Assembly (NCBI RefSeq): GCF_958405655.1
Contig: NZ_CATYWO010000001.1
Coordinates: forward strand, 806,001-870,000
DNA length: 64,000 nucleotides
Reading direction: 5' to 3'
Source: Ralstonia condita
GTDB taxonomy: Bacteria > Pseudomonadota > Gammaproteobacteria > Burkholderiales > Burkholderiaceae
The position numbers and the translations under genes were made by a program. Positions within the stretch are counted from its first letter, which is position 1; each line of letters opens with the position of its first letter. Of this stretch, positions 52,652 to 62,406 are shown one piece after another. Under the pieces are notes generated by a model. It was not told where the DNA came from and did no database searches. It saw only the letters and a list, made by a program, of their open reading frames with translations.

Positions 52652-52905
52652 GGCTTGTCTGCCTTGCCATCGAGCTTGTCTTCAATACGGTCCAGCTTCT
52701 TGAAGATCGCATCTGTGACGGCCTGGAAGTCGTCGCGTCGGATGTAATCCTTGGCGAGTTGCAGCGCGAGATCGGTCATCTCTTTGCGAACATCGCCAAG
52801 TTCCGTATGCGCAGAGTCGATACGGCCGTAGGTGCGGCTCAGCAAAAACCCGAGCAACGCGATGATGCTGCCACCGGCAATCTGGATAATCATGCTCATC
52901 TCCAT
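52648..52905 (-). CDS. one-TM coiled-coil protein of the lysis cassette
   Basis: An 85-residue protein with an N-terminal TM helix (IIQIAGGSIIALLGFLLS, about residues 6-23) and a long charged amphipathic helix (RIDSAHTELGDVRKEMTDLA, then DAIFKKLDRIEDKLDGKADK). GGGAGG precedes the ATG, and the last four bases overlap the endolysin start. The build and position resemble inner-membrane spanin or accessory holin proteins, but no partner outer-membrane spanin frame was recognised. The function is therefore inferred from location only. Confidence 0.75.
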   Translation of the reverse strand: MEMSMIIQIAGGSIIALLGFLLSRTYGRIDSAHTELGDVRKEMTDLALQLAKDYIRRDDFQAVTDAIFKKLDRIEDKLDGKADKP

Positions 52906-52928
52906 GCCTCCCTCCCTATCGATGGTTG

Positions 52929-54011
52929 TTATCGAACGCGACGCGCGCGGATGAATCCATCGCCCTGCATCGTGCTCGTGCCAAAGTTGGCTACGCCGAC
53001 GCAATAGGTCGTTGTGGTCGCGGCGATGCTGATGCGGGTAGTCGGCGCCGGGATGTAGTTGTTGCTGCCCGTGTTGTAATTGGCCTGGATGTAGTTGATC
53101 GTGCCGAGCGCACCCAGACTCGCTGAGGTGGTACTGACGCTCACGGCCAATCCGGTAATCACGGTCGTGCCTGCCGGATGGAATAGAGCGCTGCACTCGA
53201 CATCCCAATCGCCAGCCGTGAGCGAGATCGACGTGAGATTGGCGCCGGCACCATTCGACATCGAGGTGTTAGTCGTCGTGGCCGTCTGGTACTCGCCGAA
53301 GCTGCCCGCATTGGCGTTGTTGTTCGTCGTCGTGCCAACGATGCCGGCCGTCTGCGAAGGCGTGATCGTGCTGCTGGCGGTAATCGTCGTTGCAGCGACG
53401 GGCCGCGCCGTCGTGCTACCAAAACCAGCGACAGGGGGTGCCGCGAACTCCCCCTCTACAAATGCCGTTGTGGAGAGCTGCGTGGTGTTGGTGTTGCCAG
53501 CAGCAGTGGGCGCGGTGGGCGTGCCGGTCAGCGCTGGCGACGCAAGCGGGGCGTATGGGCTCAGCAGGCTCGTAAATCCCGCGCCACTCACCGTGCTGCT
53601 GGCGGTCAGCGTGGTGAATGCGCCGCTGCCGGCAGTCGTACCACCGATGGCACCAGGCGCCGCGAAGGTCGCGCCGCCGAGCGTGGCAGCATTGATACCT
53701 GAGTTGCACGAGAACCCTGTGCCGCTCGTCCACAGCAGAGCATTGGTGGCAGCGCTGCAACTGGGTACGGCCAATGCCGTAGGCGCCGCAGTGCTTGCGG
53801 TGCCGTTGCCAAGCACCGTGTTCGCACCCTGTGTGGCAAGGCCAGTTAGAGGAACCGCCTGCCATGTCGGCGCGCTGGTGGCGCCATTCGAGATGACAGC
53901 TTGGCCAGCCGTTGACCCTGCCGGGTTCAGCAATTGCACGGGGTTGAGCGTCGTCGCTGCAGCAAATGCCGAGAGAGCCAGACCCAGGATGAATGTCGAA
54001 AATCGTTTCAT
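52929..54011 (-). CDS. tail fibre-like protein with signal-like N-terminus
   Basis: A 360-residue protein very rich in Thr, Ser, Ala and Gly. It contains the tail-fibre repeat wording ALTGTPTAPTAAGNTNTTQL followed by STTAFVEGEF, as in many phage tail fibres. The last ~120 residues look like a compact beta domain (LTSISLTAGDWDVECSALFH to IRARRVR), a possible receptor-binding tip. Oddly, it starts MKRFSTFILGLALSAFAAAT, which resembles a Sec signal peptide rather than a virion-attachment domain. It begins ten bases after the tailspike stop and precedes the lysis genes. Confidence 0.82.
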   Translation of the reverse strand: MKRFSTFILGLALSAFAAATTLNPVQLLNPAGSTAGQAVISNGATSAPTWQAVPLTGLATQGANTVLGNGTASTAAPTALAVPSCSAATNALLWTSGTGFSCNSGINAATLGGATFAAPGAIGGTTAGSGAFTTLTASSTVSGAGFTSLLSPYAPLASPALTGTPTAPTAAGNTNTTQLSTTAFVEGEFAAPPVAGFGSTTARPVAATTITASSTITPSQTAGIVGTTTNNNANAGSFGEYQTATTTNTSMSNGAGANLTSISLTAGDWDVECSALFHPAGTTVITGLAVSVSTTSASLGALGTINYIQANYNTGSNNYIPAPTTRISIAATTTTYCVGVANFGTSTMQGDGFIRARRVR

Positions 54012-54021
54012 GGTTGAGCCC

Positions 54022-56565
54022 TTAGAAGTTGCGGGATGTTTCCATCAGATAGCCAGTCCCGCTCTCTTCGAGAACCAGGATTCCGTTCTGGCCGGCAGAT
54101 GCGTTCACGTTTCCTTTCAACACGACGTTGCCGGCGTTATTGACTGTCAACGTTCCGGCGCTGCTGTTCCAAAGCTTGACGCGCTGGCCAGAACACATGT
54201 TGATGATTGAGCTGACCGTGGCCGCCGCCGTCCAATAGAACTGCGTGTTGATGTCGTACAGTTCAAGATCAAGCGTCCCGGAGAAGCCGGTGAGATTGAC
54301 GTTCTGAGCTTGCATCCAAGGTTTGGCGAGACATGCCGCGTTATGGTGCTTGTAGAACTTCGAAACGCTGTTTTGGTTGTAGCCGATGATCAGATACGAG
54401 CCGCCCGTCTGGCTCGTCAGCAGATAGCCCGCAGTCTTGACTTGTCCGGTGCTGATGTTCTGATACAGGCGGTTGTTTTCTACGATGGATGGACTACCGC
54501 CAGGCTGATTGGCGATGCCATACATCAATGTACTCACGCCATCGTCGAACCAAGACACGTCGTTGTTCACGAACGTGGTGCCGGATAGCACGATGGCATT
54601 CACATCGGTGTAGACCTGCTCGAAAGAGCATTCAGTTACCGAAGTGGATGATGTGCCAGTGTTGAAGGACAAGAAATTCGCGGAGCGGTTGGCTCCGCTC
54701 ATGGCGAACCGACACTTGCTGAATCGCACGTTCGCGCATCCTGCGACGCTCACCATCGCCGCAACAGACGTTGGGGCCACGCTGAAATGCGCGGCCACAC
54801 CCTGAACGCTGTTCGGCCCGAAGATGCACGAATCAAACTGCACATCCGTGCTGGCGTTGTTGATGATGATCGTGGAGTATCGCGTGTAACGATTGAGTAC
54901 CGTGATCGGACCCGAGACATATTCACTGGTCTCGAAGTGGCAGCCAGCGAAATAGATGTCAGCCCCGGCGTTGACATTCATCATGTACGGCGTGATCTCA
55001 AGCCGCAGATGCTCAAAGCGCAGGATGTTGCTGCCGTTGATGATGTTCAGCGATGGATACTGGTTTTCTGAACCGCAGTCGATGATCGCAAGATTCGTGA
55101 TCGTGCTGTCCTGCAGGTAATCCAGTGTGCAACCCGTACCCGTGAAGCTCTCAATCGTGACATTGCGGATGCAGCCCTCCCAGCCTTGGTTCTGGATGTA
55201 GAAGCCATGCTGGGCAGTTCCTGATCCGTAGACGCGGAAGTTCTCGTAATGGCCGCCGCGAGCATACGTGGGCCCGCCGCACTGAATCGCGTAGCCGCTG
55301 GTGATGGTCGAGTGAAACGTGACTACCGGCTGGCCTTGCTGATACGCGGGAGTAACTGGCGGACTGAGCGCTTCCCCGATAATCGTCATCGGGCCGGCCA
55401 CGGAAACCTTCGACGTGAGTTTGTATGTGCCCTTCGGAACCCACATCGCTTTCAGATTCGTGTAGCACCACGTCATGCACGCCTGCGTCGTCGCGGTGTC
55501 GTCGGCTGTGTCATCGCCCTTGGCGCCAAACTGCTTGATCGACACCATGCCTATCGTGATGAGAAGCCAGCAGCCAGTTGCTCCTGCATACGTCGATGCC
55601 ACGATCGTGCCGCCGTTGGCATTCGCCTGCGGCGTAGTCGAGCTGTAGACGTAGTGGCCGCCGCCGCCATCCTGTGCGACGTAGTAACCGGTTGCGAACG
55701 CGCGCGTGTAGATTGATGGATTCAGGGAGGCTAGCGCGGCAATCGAATCGACCGTCCGGTTAAGGATGTTGCCCCATGAAAGCTGCCCGTCTCCGACCGA
55801 GTTTGCAGCCGGCACGTAGATCGACAGCGTGGTACCGCCGACGATGTAGATCTTGCTGACGCCGACCGGAATTGGCGAAGTGAACGTGATCTGCGTGCCG
55901 GTGAGGGTGTACTGGTCGGTGCCTTGATACAGGCCATCGAAATGCACGGCGACGTTGGCGGCAGAACCGTACGCCTGTGAAAGCGTCAGGCTAGTCGTGA
56001 CGCCTGGCGTGAAGTTCGTACCCGCAACGAAAGGGCCTTCGCTCGTGAGACTGCCGGCCCCGACCGATGCCGTGATCGGGTAGACAGCCACGTTGCCGCT
56101 TGCATCGAAGCCCGCCAGTTTGCTGGCGCGGCCAGCGGCGTTCGGGAATGTCAGGCCCGGCGCGACTGCCGCGAAAGGCACGTTCAACGACAGCGCGGAA
56201 TTCTGCGCAAGCTGCTGAATCTCCATCGTCAGGTAGTCCAGCGCAAGCTCGACCACATTGGGGTAATAGCCCGCCTGGTTGATGAGATCGGTCAGCTGCA
56301 GGTAAGGGACGATGCGCTGGATCAGCAGGCTAGTGCCGGCAGGAATGGGCGGTCCAGACAGCGGATAGGTGACGGAGCCACCGACCGACGAGCCGATGCC
56401 GGAAACGGAATAGGACGAGGGAGGGAGAAGCGTTACCGTGCCCGTGGTATCCGCATACAGCACTTGCAGAAACGCTGCGCTCGGGACGGCAAAGCTGAAG
56501 GAAAAATTCGTTGTCGCGCCATTCCCTTGGGCAACAACGGAATTCGAAGTGGTGGAAATCGTCAA
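54022..56565 (-). CDS. phage tailspike with pectate-lyase-type beta helix
   Basis: An 847-residue virion protein. The N-terminal ~120 residues (NFSFSFAVPSAAFLQVLYAD, then IVPYLQLTDLINQAGYYPN) match the head- or tail-binding domain common in podoviral spikes and fibres. A linker and then the beta-helix entry motif VSIKQFGAKGDDTADDTA at about residues 339-356 lead into a long right-handed beta helix. Such spikes usually bind and often cleave surface polysaccharide. The start is a TTG (complement of 56563-56565) preceded by GGGGG at good distance; no ATG fits. It is the likely host-range determinant together with the adjacent fibre. Confidence 0.88.
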   Translation of the reverse strand: MTISTTSNSVVAQGNGATTNFSFSFAVPSAAFLQVLYADTTGTVTLLPPSSYSVSGIGSSVGGSVTYPLSGPPIPAGTSLLIQRIVPYLQLTDLINQAGYYPNVVELALDYLTMEIQQLAQNSALSLNVPFAAVAPGLTFPNAAGRASKLAGFDASGNVAVYPITASVGAGSLTSEGPFVAGTNFTPGVTTSLTLSQAYGSAANVAVHFDGLYQGTDQYTLTGTQITFTSPIPVGVSKIYIVGGTTLSIYVPAANSVGDGQLSWGNILNRTVDSIAALASLNPSIYTRAFATGYYVAQDGGGGHYVYSSTTPQANANGGTIVASTYAGATGCWLLITIGMVSIKQFGAKGDDTADDTATTQACMTWCYTNLKAMWVPKGTYKLTSKVSVAGPMTIIGEALSPPVTPAYQQGQPVVTFHSTITSGYAIQCGGPTYARGGHYENFRVYGSGTAQHGFYIQNQGWEGCIRNVTIESFTGTGCTLDYLQDSTITNLAIIDCGSENQYPSLNIINGSNILRFEHLRLEITPYMMNVNAGADIYFAGCHFETSEYVSGPITVLNRYTRYSTIIINNASTDVQFDSCIFGPNSVQGVAAHFSVAPTSVAAMVSVAGCANVRFSKCRFAMSGANRSANFLSFNTGTSSTSVTECSFEQVYTDVNAIVLSGTTFVNNDVSWFDDGVSTLMYGIANQPGGSPSIVENNRLYQNISTGQVKTAGYLLTSQTGGSYLIIGYNQNSVSKFYKHHNAACLAKPWMQAQNVNLTGFSGTLDLELYDINTQFYWTAAATVSSIINMCSGQRVKLWNSSAGTLTVNNAGNVVLKGNVNASAGQNGILVLEESGTGYLMETSRNF

Positions 56566-56658
56566 GGCAGCCCCCTATCGGGTTGGGTTGCCTTGCGGTT
56601 GCGCGGGTGGCTGTGTAAAGGTGTAGCCGGCTAGCGCAAGTACTGGTTTATGAAAATG

Positions 56659-59600
56659 TCAGTCGGTATTCTGCCCCATCGCATAGCCTCGGAACGCATC
56701 CGAGATTGTGCGCGGGTGTGCTTTCCCTTGCTTCACGTCTGCTGCGTACTGCAGTGTCGTGCCAATTTGGCCGAGCCCGGGGATAGCGAGGCCCAGCGCA
56801 TTGCCAAGATCCTTGATCGGCGCCTTTACCTCGTCGCCCTTGGCCGCCTTGTACAGGTCGGAAATGGGCTTGCCAATCGCGCCCAGCACGCTCATGTACG
56901 ACGGCACGCCGGCCGAGCTGTGGCCCTCCAGCGCCGACCAAGCCTCGCGCAGCATCGGCACCATCGCGGCGTATTCGCCAGTGATCGAGCCGGCCACCCA
57001 ATGCGCCCAGCCTTCCTCCTTGTCTGGCTTGTGAACCATGCCGGTCCAGAGCGCCGGCACAATCATGGCCATCATGTAGCGCGCAAGTACCTCGGGCTTG
57101 CTGAAGCCAGCCGTGCGGAACTTGTCGACCATATCCATGTGCTGGCCGAGCGAGTTGTTCATGAAACCGTAGAGCGTCGTGAACATCTTCACGGCCTCGT
57201 TCTTGTCCTGCAGGATCATGGAGCGCGCCGACTCAATGTTGCTGCTGTGAGCCTCGCGCACGATCTGGCTGGCGTAACGCACGGCGTCTTCCTCGCTCAT
57301 GGGCTTGCCGGTGCCGCCGCGGTTCTTGGGGATGCCCTCGGTGATCGCTCGATCATAGGCGGCCCAGGCGGTTGGAACGGCCGTCATCATGTCCGAATAG
57401 GCCACCGCGGCGTGGCCGAAGCGCTCGGCCTTCGCGTGCAGACTCTCCGGCTGGAACAGGGACGATGACGTTTGGCGGAAATCGCGGTCCTGTTGCATCA
57501 GGCGCGCACGAATCTCGGGGAACTTCTCAATGGCACCCTGGATCTGGCCGCTGTTGTCGGTCGCCATCTTGGCCACGCGCGCCGCAAAGTACTTCTCGCC
57601 GCCGCCGCTGAAATAGCCAAGCGACTTCAGGCCGGCAGCGCCGCCGTGCTTGAGCACCGTGGATACGCGCAGAGCGATGCCATTAGCAACCACCATACGC
57701 CGTGTGGCGTTCATGATCTGTCCCAGACGGCTCATCTGCGCGTCAGAGTTCTGGCCGTTGGCCAAGTCGCCCACCCACTGCTGCAGCGATTTGTACTGCT
57801 CGGGACCGTAGGACAGCAGGAACTGGCGTCGGAAGTCCTGGTTGCTCAGGATCTTGTGCACATCCAGCAACGCCTCGCGGTAAGCCAGGTCGTGGATGGT
57901 GTCGTGCAGTCGCTTCTCCAGCGAGTGGAAATCCAGGTCGAGGCGATCGATGTATCCCGTGCGCGCGTTCAGGGAGCCGTTGGTGGTGGTATCGGCGCGG
58001 AAATAGCTCTTGCCAAACAGGCCCTCGCTCGGGTTGATCGCCGACGCATCTGCCTTGCGCACCGCCAGCTTGGAGCGCAGGGGGTCGTAGTCGATTGGTG
58101 CGTATCCGCCGCGCAGATCAATGCCGTCTGCCGTCTTAAACGCGCGCGGCTCGATGTGATCCGGAGACACATTGCCAAGCCGCTTGTTCATCTCGACCAT
58201 TTCCGGCCAGTGCTTCTCGAACGCATCCCAAGTGGCCTGCGTCGCCTGCCAATCCTTGGCCGTCATGTGCTCGTTCAGGAACGCCCACACGTCCCCCGGC
58301 GCCCAACCCATGCCCCGCGTCAGCTTGTCGAAGTTCGATTCGTTGCCGACGTGGCGCGCAATGCCCAGCATGTCACCGCGCGTAAGGCGCCGGTAGACCG
58401 GCTCGCCGCGCTCCTGCGTCAGGTCGGCGTCGATCAGGCGCGTATTGGGAACCACGTCCAGTAGGCTTTTCTGCCAGTCCACGCCGAGCTTTTCCGCCGA
58501 TGCACGGAACTCCATCGACAGGCTTTTCAGCATGTCAACCTTGCGGTAGTTCGCCCCGAACACGCGCTCGAAGATCGCCTTGGTGAACGGACCCATCACC
58601 TCGTGCATGTCGAACTGGTTCGCCTTGAACTGCTGGCCCTTGAACTCCGCAGCGCTCGCGCGCAGGAAGGATGCCACCCGATCCAGCGTCACCTTGAAAA
58701 TGGAGTCGACCCCGGCGCGTGGGCGGTCGACCAGTTCCTGTGTAGTGAACTTCTCGCCGCGGGCCTTCATCTTGTCGACCAGACCAGATACAACCTCGGC
58801 CAGGTCCGCCTTCTTGCCGTCGATCATGACGGATTTCCGCTCCTTGGCGATTTGCTCAAGGCTGCGGATGGTGTCATTGAAGCCGCGCAACTGCTCGACC
58901 GTCATGTCCTTGTAGTGCATGCGCACTGTCGGATTGAGCATGTCGGGGTGTTGCACCGGCGCGTAGCCGAAGGCCTTTTGCGTGTCCACCCATGTCTGCA
59001 GTGCTACCTGATCCTTGGTGGCGCCAGCCGGCGGCGCCTGCCGGAAGTCAAAGCGCTCACGCAGCGCGTCGATCTGCTCAAGCACATCCGGGTCCATCTT
59101 GGCGCGAATGCTGTCGCGGTCGTAGCGCTTCTGGCTGTCGACGATCTTCTTGATTTGCGTCTCGGCGTCGCGCGCGGCCTTGGCAAGCCGGTTGGACAGC
59201 AGCGCCTGACGCTGGGCTTCCAGCGCTGCGGCCGGGTCTTTCGGCGCCTGGGCTATCGCTTCCTTGTTGGCCTTGGCCTCGGCAACCTCATATTGGCGAG
59301 GCTTCACGTCGCGCACGCGCTTGGCTGCAATGGCCGCCTCTGCCGCCTCGGTAGCGGCGCGCGCCAGCTCGCGGGCTGGAATGGGCGACTTGGCCAGGAT
59401 TTTCAGGCCGGTGGCCATGAAGCGAGCCCGCGCCTCATTGTGCACGGCCTCGTTGGCCGCGGCCTCAATAGCATCCGGATCGACCAGTTCGCCATGTCGT
59501 TGCAGCATACGTTCGTCGGTCAGGCGTGCGATGCGGTCTGCCGGCTTTTCACCCTCAGTTAGGCTGCGCACCAACTCGTCGCCGCTTCCGATACCGAACA

Positions 59601-62406
59601 TCTCAGCCACCATATCTGGGTGCATGCCGTTCTTGCTGGTCATGCCGCGTAGGGCGTCCAGGTCCGGCCGGTTCAGCATGCTCTCCGGATACATAGCCTT
59701 CACGTCATCGGCGTTCAGTTTGGCGTCACCGGAACCCAGCGGGCGCAGGTCAGGGCCTTCCTGGCCGTTCTCGTCCAGCATCTTGCCGGACTTCAAGAAC
59801 TCGCGCGCGCGTTCGGTAGGCTCGGCCTTGACTTCCTTGGTGACCTCCTCGCGGATCACCTTGCGCTCGGTGGCCGCTTGGCGTTGCAGCGCCTTGACCG
59901 CCTTGGACTTCGCGTTGCTCGCCCACTTCATATCTCGCAGGCTGCGCGTCTGCATGTCGCCGACGGCATCGGCCGTGGCCTGCTGGCCGAGCGCGGCATA
60001 GTCGGACAATTGCTTTTCCGTGGCGCCTGACTTGGACAGGTCCAGCGGGAAATAGCCGCGCTGCTGCTCGGTCTGGCGGATGGCCTCGTCGCTAGCCAGC
60101 AGGCGGTCGAACACGCCGCGCACCTCCGGCGTCAGTTCGGCGTTCAGCCCAGAGATGCTGCGGTAGACGTTCACCAGCCAGGACCGGAAGCGCGAGAACA
60201 GCGACTGCATGGTGGCATTCGGCGCCTTGCCCTCCATCAGATACGCCTCGAAGCCGCGCGCGAACTTCTCGTGCATGTCGCGCTGCTGATCAAGTGTGCG
60301 CGCCTGCCAGTCGGCCAGATCCTTGCCGCCCATCCACTTGATGGCAGTCTCCATGTCCGCGCGGATCTGCGCAGGCGCATCCGGCCGGGCCGCCAGGTCG
60401 CCCAGCGTCGACAGGAAAAAATGGCCAGACTCGTGCAGGAACGTACTCAAATCTGCGTGCTGCAGCAACGCCACGGTGCGCGTGTCTGGGTTGAAAGCGC
60501 CGCGCTCGCCGCCTTTCTCCAGGCCACCGCCCACGTCTTCTCCGACGATGCGCAGCGGTGCCTTTTCGTACAGTTCGGCCGGCGATACCCCGAGGCGCTC
60601 GGCCATGGTCCGGTAGAACTCCGTCACCGGCGCGATGCTGGCGCGCGACACGTCATCCGGGAAGTGCCCGGTCGACTGCATCTGCTGAAACAGCTTGTCA
60701 CCGATGGCTTTGACCTCGGCGTCGCCAGCCGTCTCCTGCTGGTGCTGATCGGCGATCGCCTGCGCGCGCGCGGCCATGTCTTCCTTGGCGCCCTGGAAGA
60801 ACTGCTGCCCCTCGGCATACGTCATGCCGCCTTCCTCGACCTTGAGATTCGGCAGGATGGCCTTGTCGATCGGCGTCCCGGCAATGTGCGTAGCATAGTC
60901 CTCGATCGGGATTTGCACGTCGCCACCGGCGCGCTGTGCCTCGGCCATACGGTCAGGCAGGCCGGGGATGTTGTTCGGGTCGACCGCAGACTGGCGCAGC
61001 GCGTCTGCCAGGACATTGCCATCCACATACACATCCGTCAGCTGGCCGTCCTCGCTGGCGTGCTTCACGTATTCACGGAAGGCATCGGGATCGTGCTCGC
61101 GCAGCGCAGAGGACGTCGACAACTCACTCAACTTGGCGATCGCATCGCCGCCGCGCTCGGCGGCCTCGGCGCGCACGCTGTCGGCGGCCGCCTGCCGCAC
61201 GCCGTCGTGCAACGCACGCGGCCCCATCACGCCGGATAGGAGCGAGCCTGTCAACCCGGACAAGATGAGCTGTTCCGGGTCGAAGCCCTGCTGTTGCGGC
61301 ATCACCAGATTCATGGCCTGGCGCGAGACTTCCCCGGAGACGGCGCCGGATACAGCGCCTGTCACCAAGCGCGTGGCCAAGCCGCCAGGCGCGCCAAGCG
61401 GAACGACGCCGCCCAGCGTGGTCGTGCCGTAGGCCATCTGCGCCGCGCGCACGGCTTGCCCGATGTCGCCGGTCTGATCGTAGACGTCTTTCCCAGTATT
61501 GACGGCTGCTGTCAGGGACGGGAATGCCATCGCGCGCGCGCCGTGCGCAACCGTCTCGCCGATGGCTTGGGCCGCTGTTTTTGCTGCGTTGGCAGCGGCC
61601 GGCGCCTCGCCACCGCCGCCAGTCAGCGTGATTTGCGCGAGCGTGCCAAGTAGGTTGCCGACCGTATCGGCCGCCTTTACGCCGAAACTGGCATCCTGCG
61701 GCGTGGCCAGCGCGGATTGCGCCTCGATGCGCGGCTGCACGAAATTCCGGTTCCACCAGTCCTCCAGCGGATGGGTGGTATTGGACTGGCCGGTAATCAG
61801 ACTCGAGAGCGTGCGCGATTGCGCGCCCGGGATCATGTTTTCCGGGTTGGCGCCGCTCGGGTTGAAAAGGTATCGCGCGGCCGCTGGGATCGCCCGGTTC
61901 ACGGCAAGCGCAGCCGAGTTCATCGATGCGCCCAAGCCGCGCAGAAGACCCAGGCCGCCGGCCTCGGCGCCGCTCACCAGCTTGCCGATCGTCGACATGT
62001 TGGCGAAATCGTCCTGAGCCACGCGCGCGCTATCCGGGTTGCCGGCCACCCATTGCGCAAACTTCGGATCGTCTGCCAGCACTTGGGCATTTTCTTGCGC
62101 CTTGGCCTGCGCTTCGTAGCGCGGCAGATCGGCTTCGACAGCAGCCTGCGGCATGCCGATCTTGCGGCCTACGCGCGCGGCTTGGCCAGCGGCGGCAGAA
62201 CTGGCTCCGCTGTTCGACACAGCTACCGCCTGCGCGCGTTGCGTGGTGTCTTTCAGGTACTGATCTTTCTTGTCCTGCAAGAATGATTCGAACGGATCGG
62301 CAGGGGGCTTATCCGGCGTGATCGTCGGTGCGGACGGCACATCCGCCTGCGGGCCGGCGGCCGGTTGGGCGTTCTGCTGCAGGAAGGATTCGAAATCGTC
62401 AGCCAT
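56659..62406 (-). CDS. giant virion/ejection protein with HExxH metallopeptidase-like motif
   Basis: A 1915-residue protein, the largest gene in the window. It begins with two FESFL repeats (DDFESFLQQ near residue 3 and DPFESFLQDKK near 38), then a Gly/Ala-rich hydrophobic region (about 200-390). At residues 658-662 it has HESGH, an HExxH zinc-metallopeptidase signature, in LSTFLHESGHFFLS. The central part (about 770-1100) is charged and helical; the C-terminal third is a globular region. Proteins of this size next to a transglycosylase-like virion protein in short-tailed phages are internal proteins injected with the DNA. The ATG overlaps the upstream stop (ATGA). Enzyme activity is predicted from the motif alone. 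Confidence 0.82.
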   Translation of the reverse strand: MADDFESFLQQNAQPAAGPQADVPSAPTITPDKPPADPFESFLQDKKDQYLKDTTQRAQAVAVSNSGASSAAAGQAARVGRKIGMPQAAVEADLPRYEAQAKAQENAQVLADDPKFAQWVAGNPDSARVAQDDFANMSTIGKLVSGAEAGGLGLLRGLGASMNSAALAVNRAIPAAARYLFNPSGANPENMIPGAQSRTLSSLITGQSNTTHPLEDWWNRNFVQPRIEAQSALATPQDASFGVKAADTVGNLLGTLAQITLTGGGGEAPAAANAAKTAAQAIGETVAHGARAMAFPSLTAAVNTGKDVYDQTGDIGQAVRAAQMAYGTTTLGGVVPLGAPGGLATRLVTGAVSGAVSGEVSRQAMNLVMPQQQGFDPEQLILSGLTGSLLSGVMGPRALHDGVRQAAADSVRAEAAERGGDAIAKLSELSTSSALREHDPDAFREYVKHASEDGQLTDVYVDGNVLADALRQSAVDPNNIPGLPDRMAEAQRAGGDVQIPIEDYATHIAGTPIDKAILPNLKVEEGGMTYAEGQQFFQGAKEDMAARAQAIADQHQQETAGDAEVKAIGDKLFQQMQSTGHFPDDVSRASIAPVTEFYRTMAERLGVSPAELYEKAPLRIVGEDVGGGLEKGGERGAFNPDTRTVALLQHADLSTFLHESGHFFLSTLGDLAARPDAPAQIRADMETAIKWMGGKDLADWQARTLDQQRDMHEKFARGFEAYLMEGKAPNATMQSLFSRFRSWLVNVYRSISGLNAELTPEVRGVFDRLLASDEAIRQTEQQRGYFPLDLSKSGATEKQLSDYAALGQQATADAVGDMQTRSLRDMKWASNAKSKAVKALQRQAATERKVIREEVTKEVKAEPTERAREFLKSGKMLDENGQEGPDLRPLGSGDAKLNADDVKAMYPESMLNRPDLDALRGMTSKNGMHPDMVAEMFGIGSGDELVRSLTEGEKPADRIARLTDERMLQRHGELVDPDAIEAAANEAVHNEARARFMATGLKILAKSPIPARELARAATEAAEAAIAAKRVRDVKPRQYEVAEAKANKEAIAQAPKDPAAALEAQRQALLSNRLAKAARDAETQIKKIVDSQKRYDRDSIRAKMDPDVLEQIDALRERFDFRQAPPAGATKDQVALQTWVDTQKAFGYAPVQHPDMLNPTVRMHYKDMTVEQLRGFNDTIRSLEQIAKERKSVMIDGKKADLAEVVSGLVDKMKARGEKFTTQELVDRPRAGVDSIFKVTLDRVASFLRASAAEFKGQQFKANQFDMHEVMGPFTKAIFERVFGANYRKVDMLKSLSMEFRASAEKLGVDWQKSLLDVVPNTRLIDADLTQERGEPVYRRLTRGDMLGIARHVGNESNFDKLTRGMGWAPGDVWAFLNEHMTAKDWQATQATWDAFEKHWPEMVEMNKRLGNVSPDHIEPRAFKTADGIDLRGGYAPIDYDPLRSKLAVRKADASAINPSEGLFGKSYFRADTTTNGSLNARTGYIDRLDLDFHSLEKRLHDTIHDLAYREALLDVHKILSNQDFRRQFLLSYGPEQYKSLQQWVGDLANGQNSDAQMSRLGQIMNATRRMVVANGIALRVSTVLKHGGAAGLKSLGYFSGGGEKYFAARVAKMATDNSGQIQGAIEKFPEIRARLMQQDRDFRQTSSSLFQPESLHAKAERFGHAAVAYSDMMTAVPTAWAAYDRAITEGIPKNRGGTGKPMSEEDAVRYASQIVREAHSSNIESARSMILQDKNEAVKMFTTLYGFMNNSLGQHMDMVDKFRTAGFSKPEVLARYMMAMIVPALWTGMVHKPDKEEGWAHWVAGSITGEYAAMVPMLREAWSALEGHSSAGVPSYMSVLGAIGKPISDLYKAAKGDEVKAPIKDLGNALGLAIPGLGQIGTTLQYAADVKQGKAHPRTISDAFRGYAMGQNTD

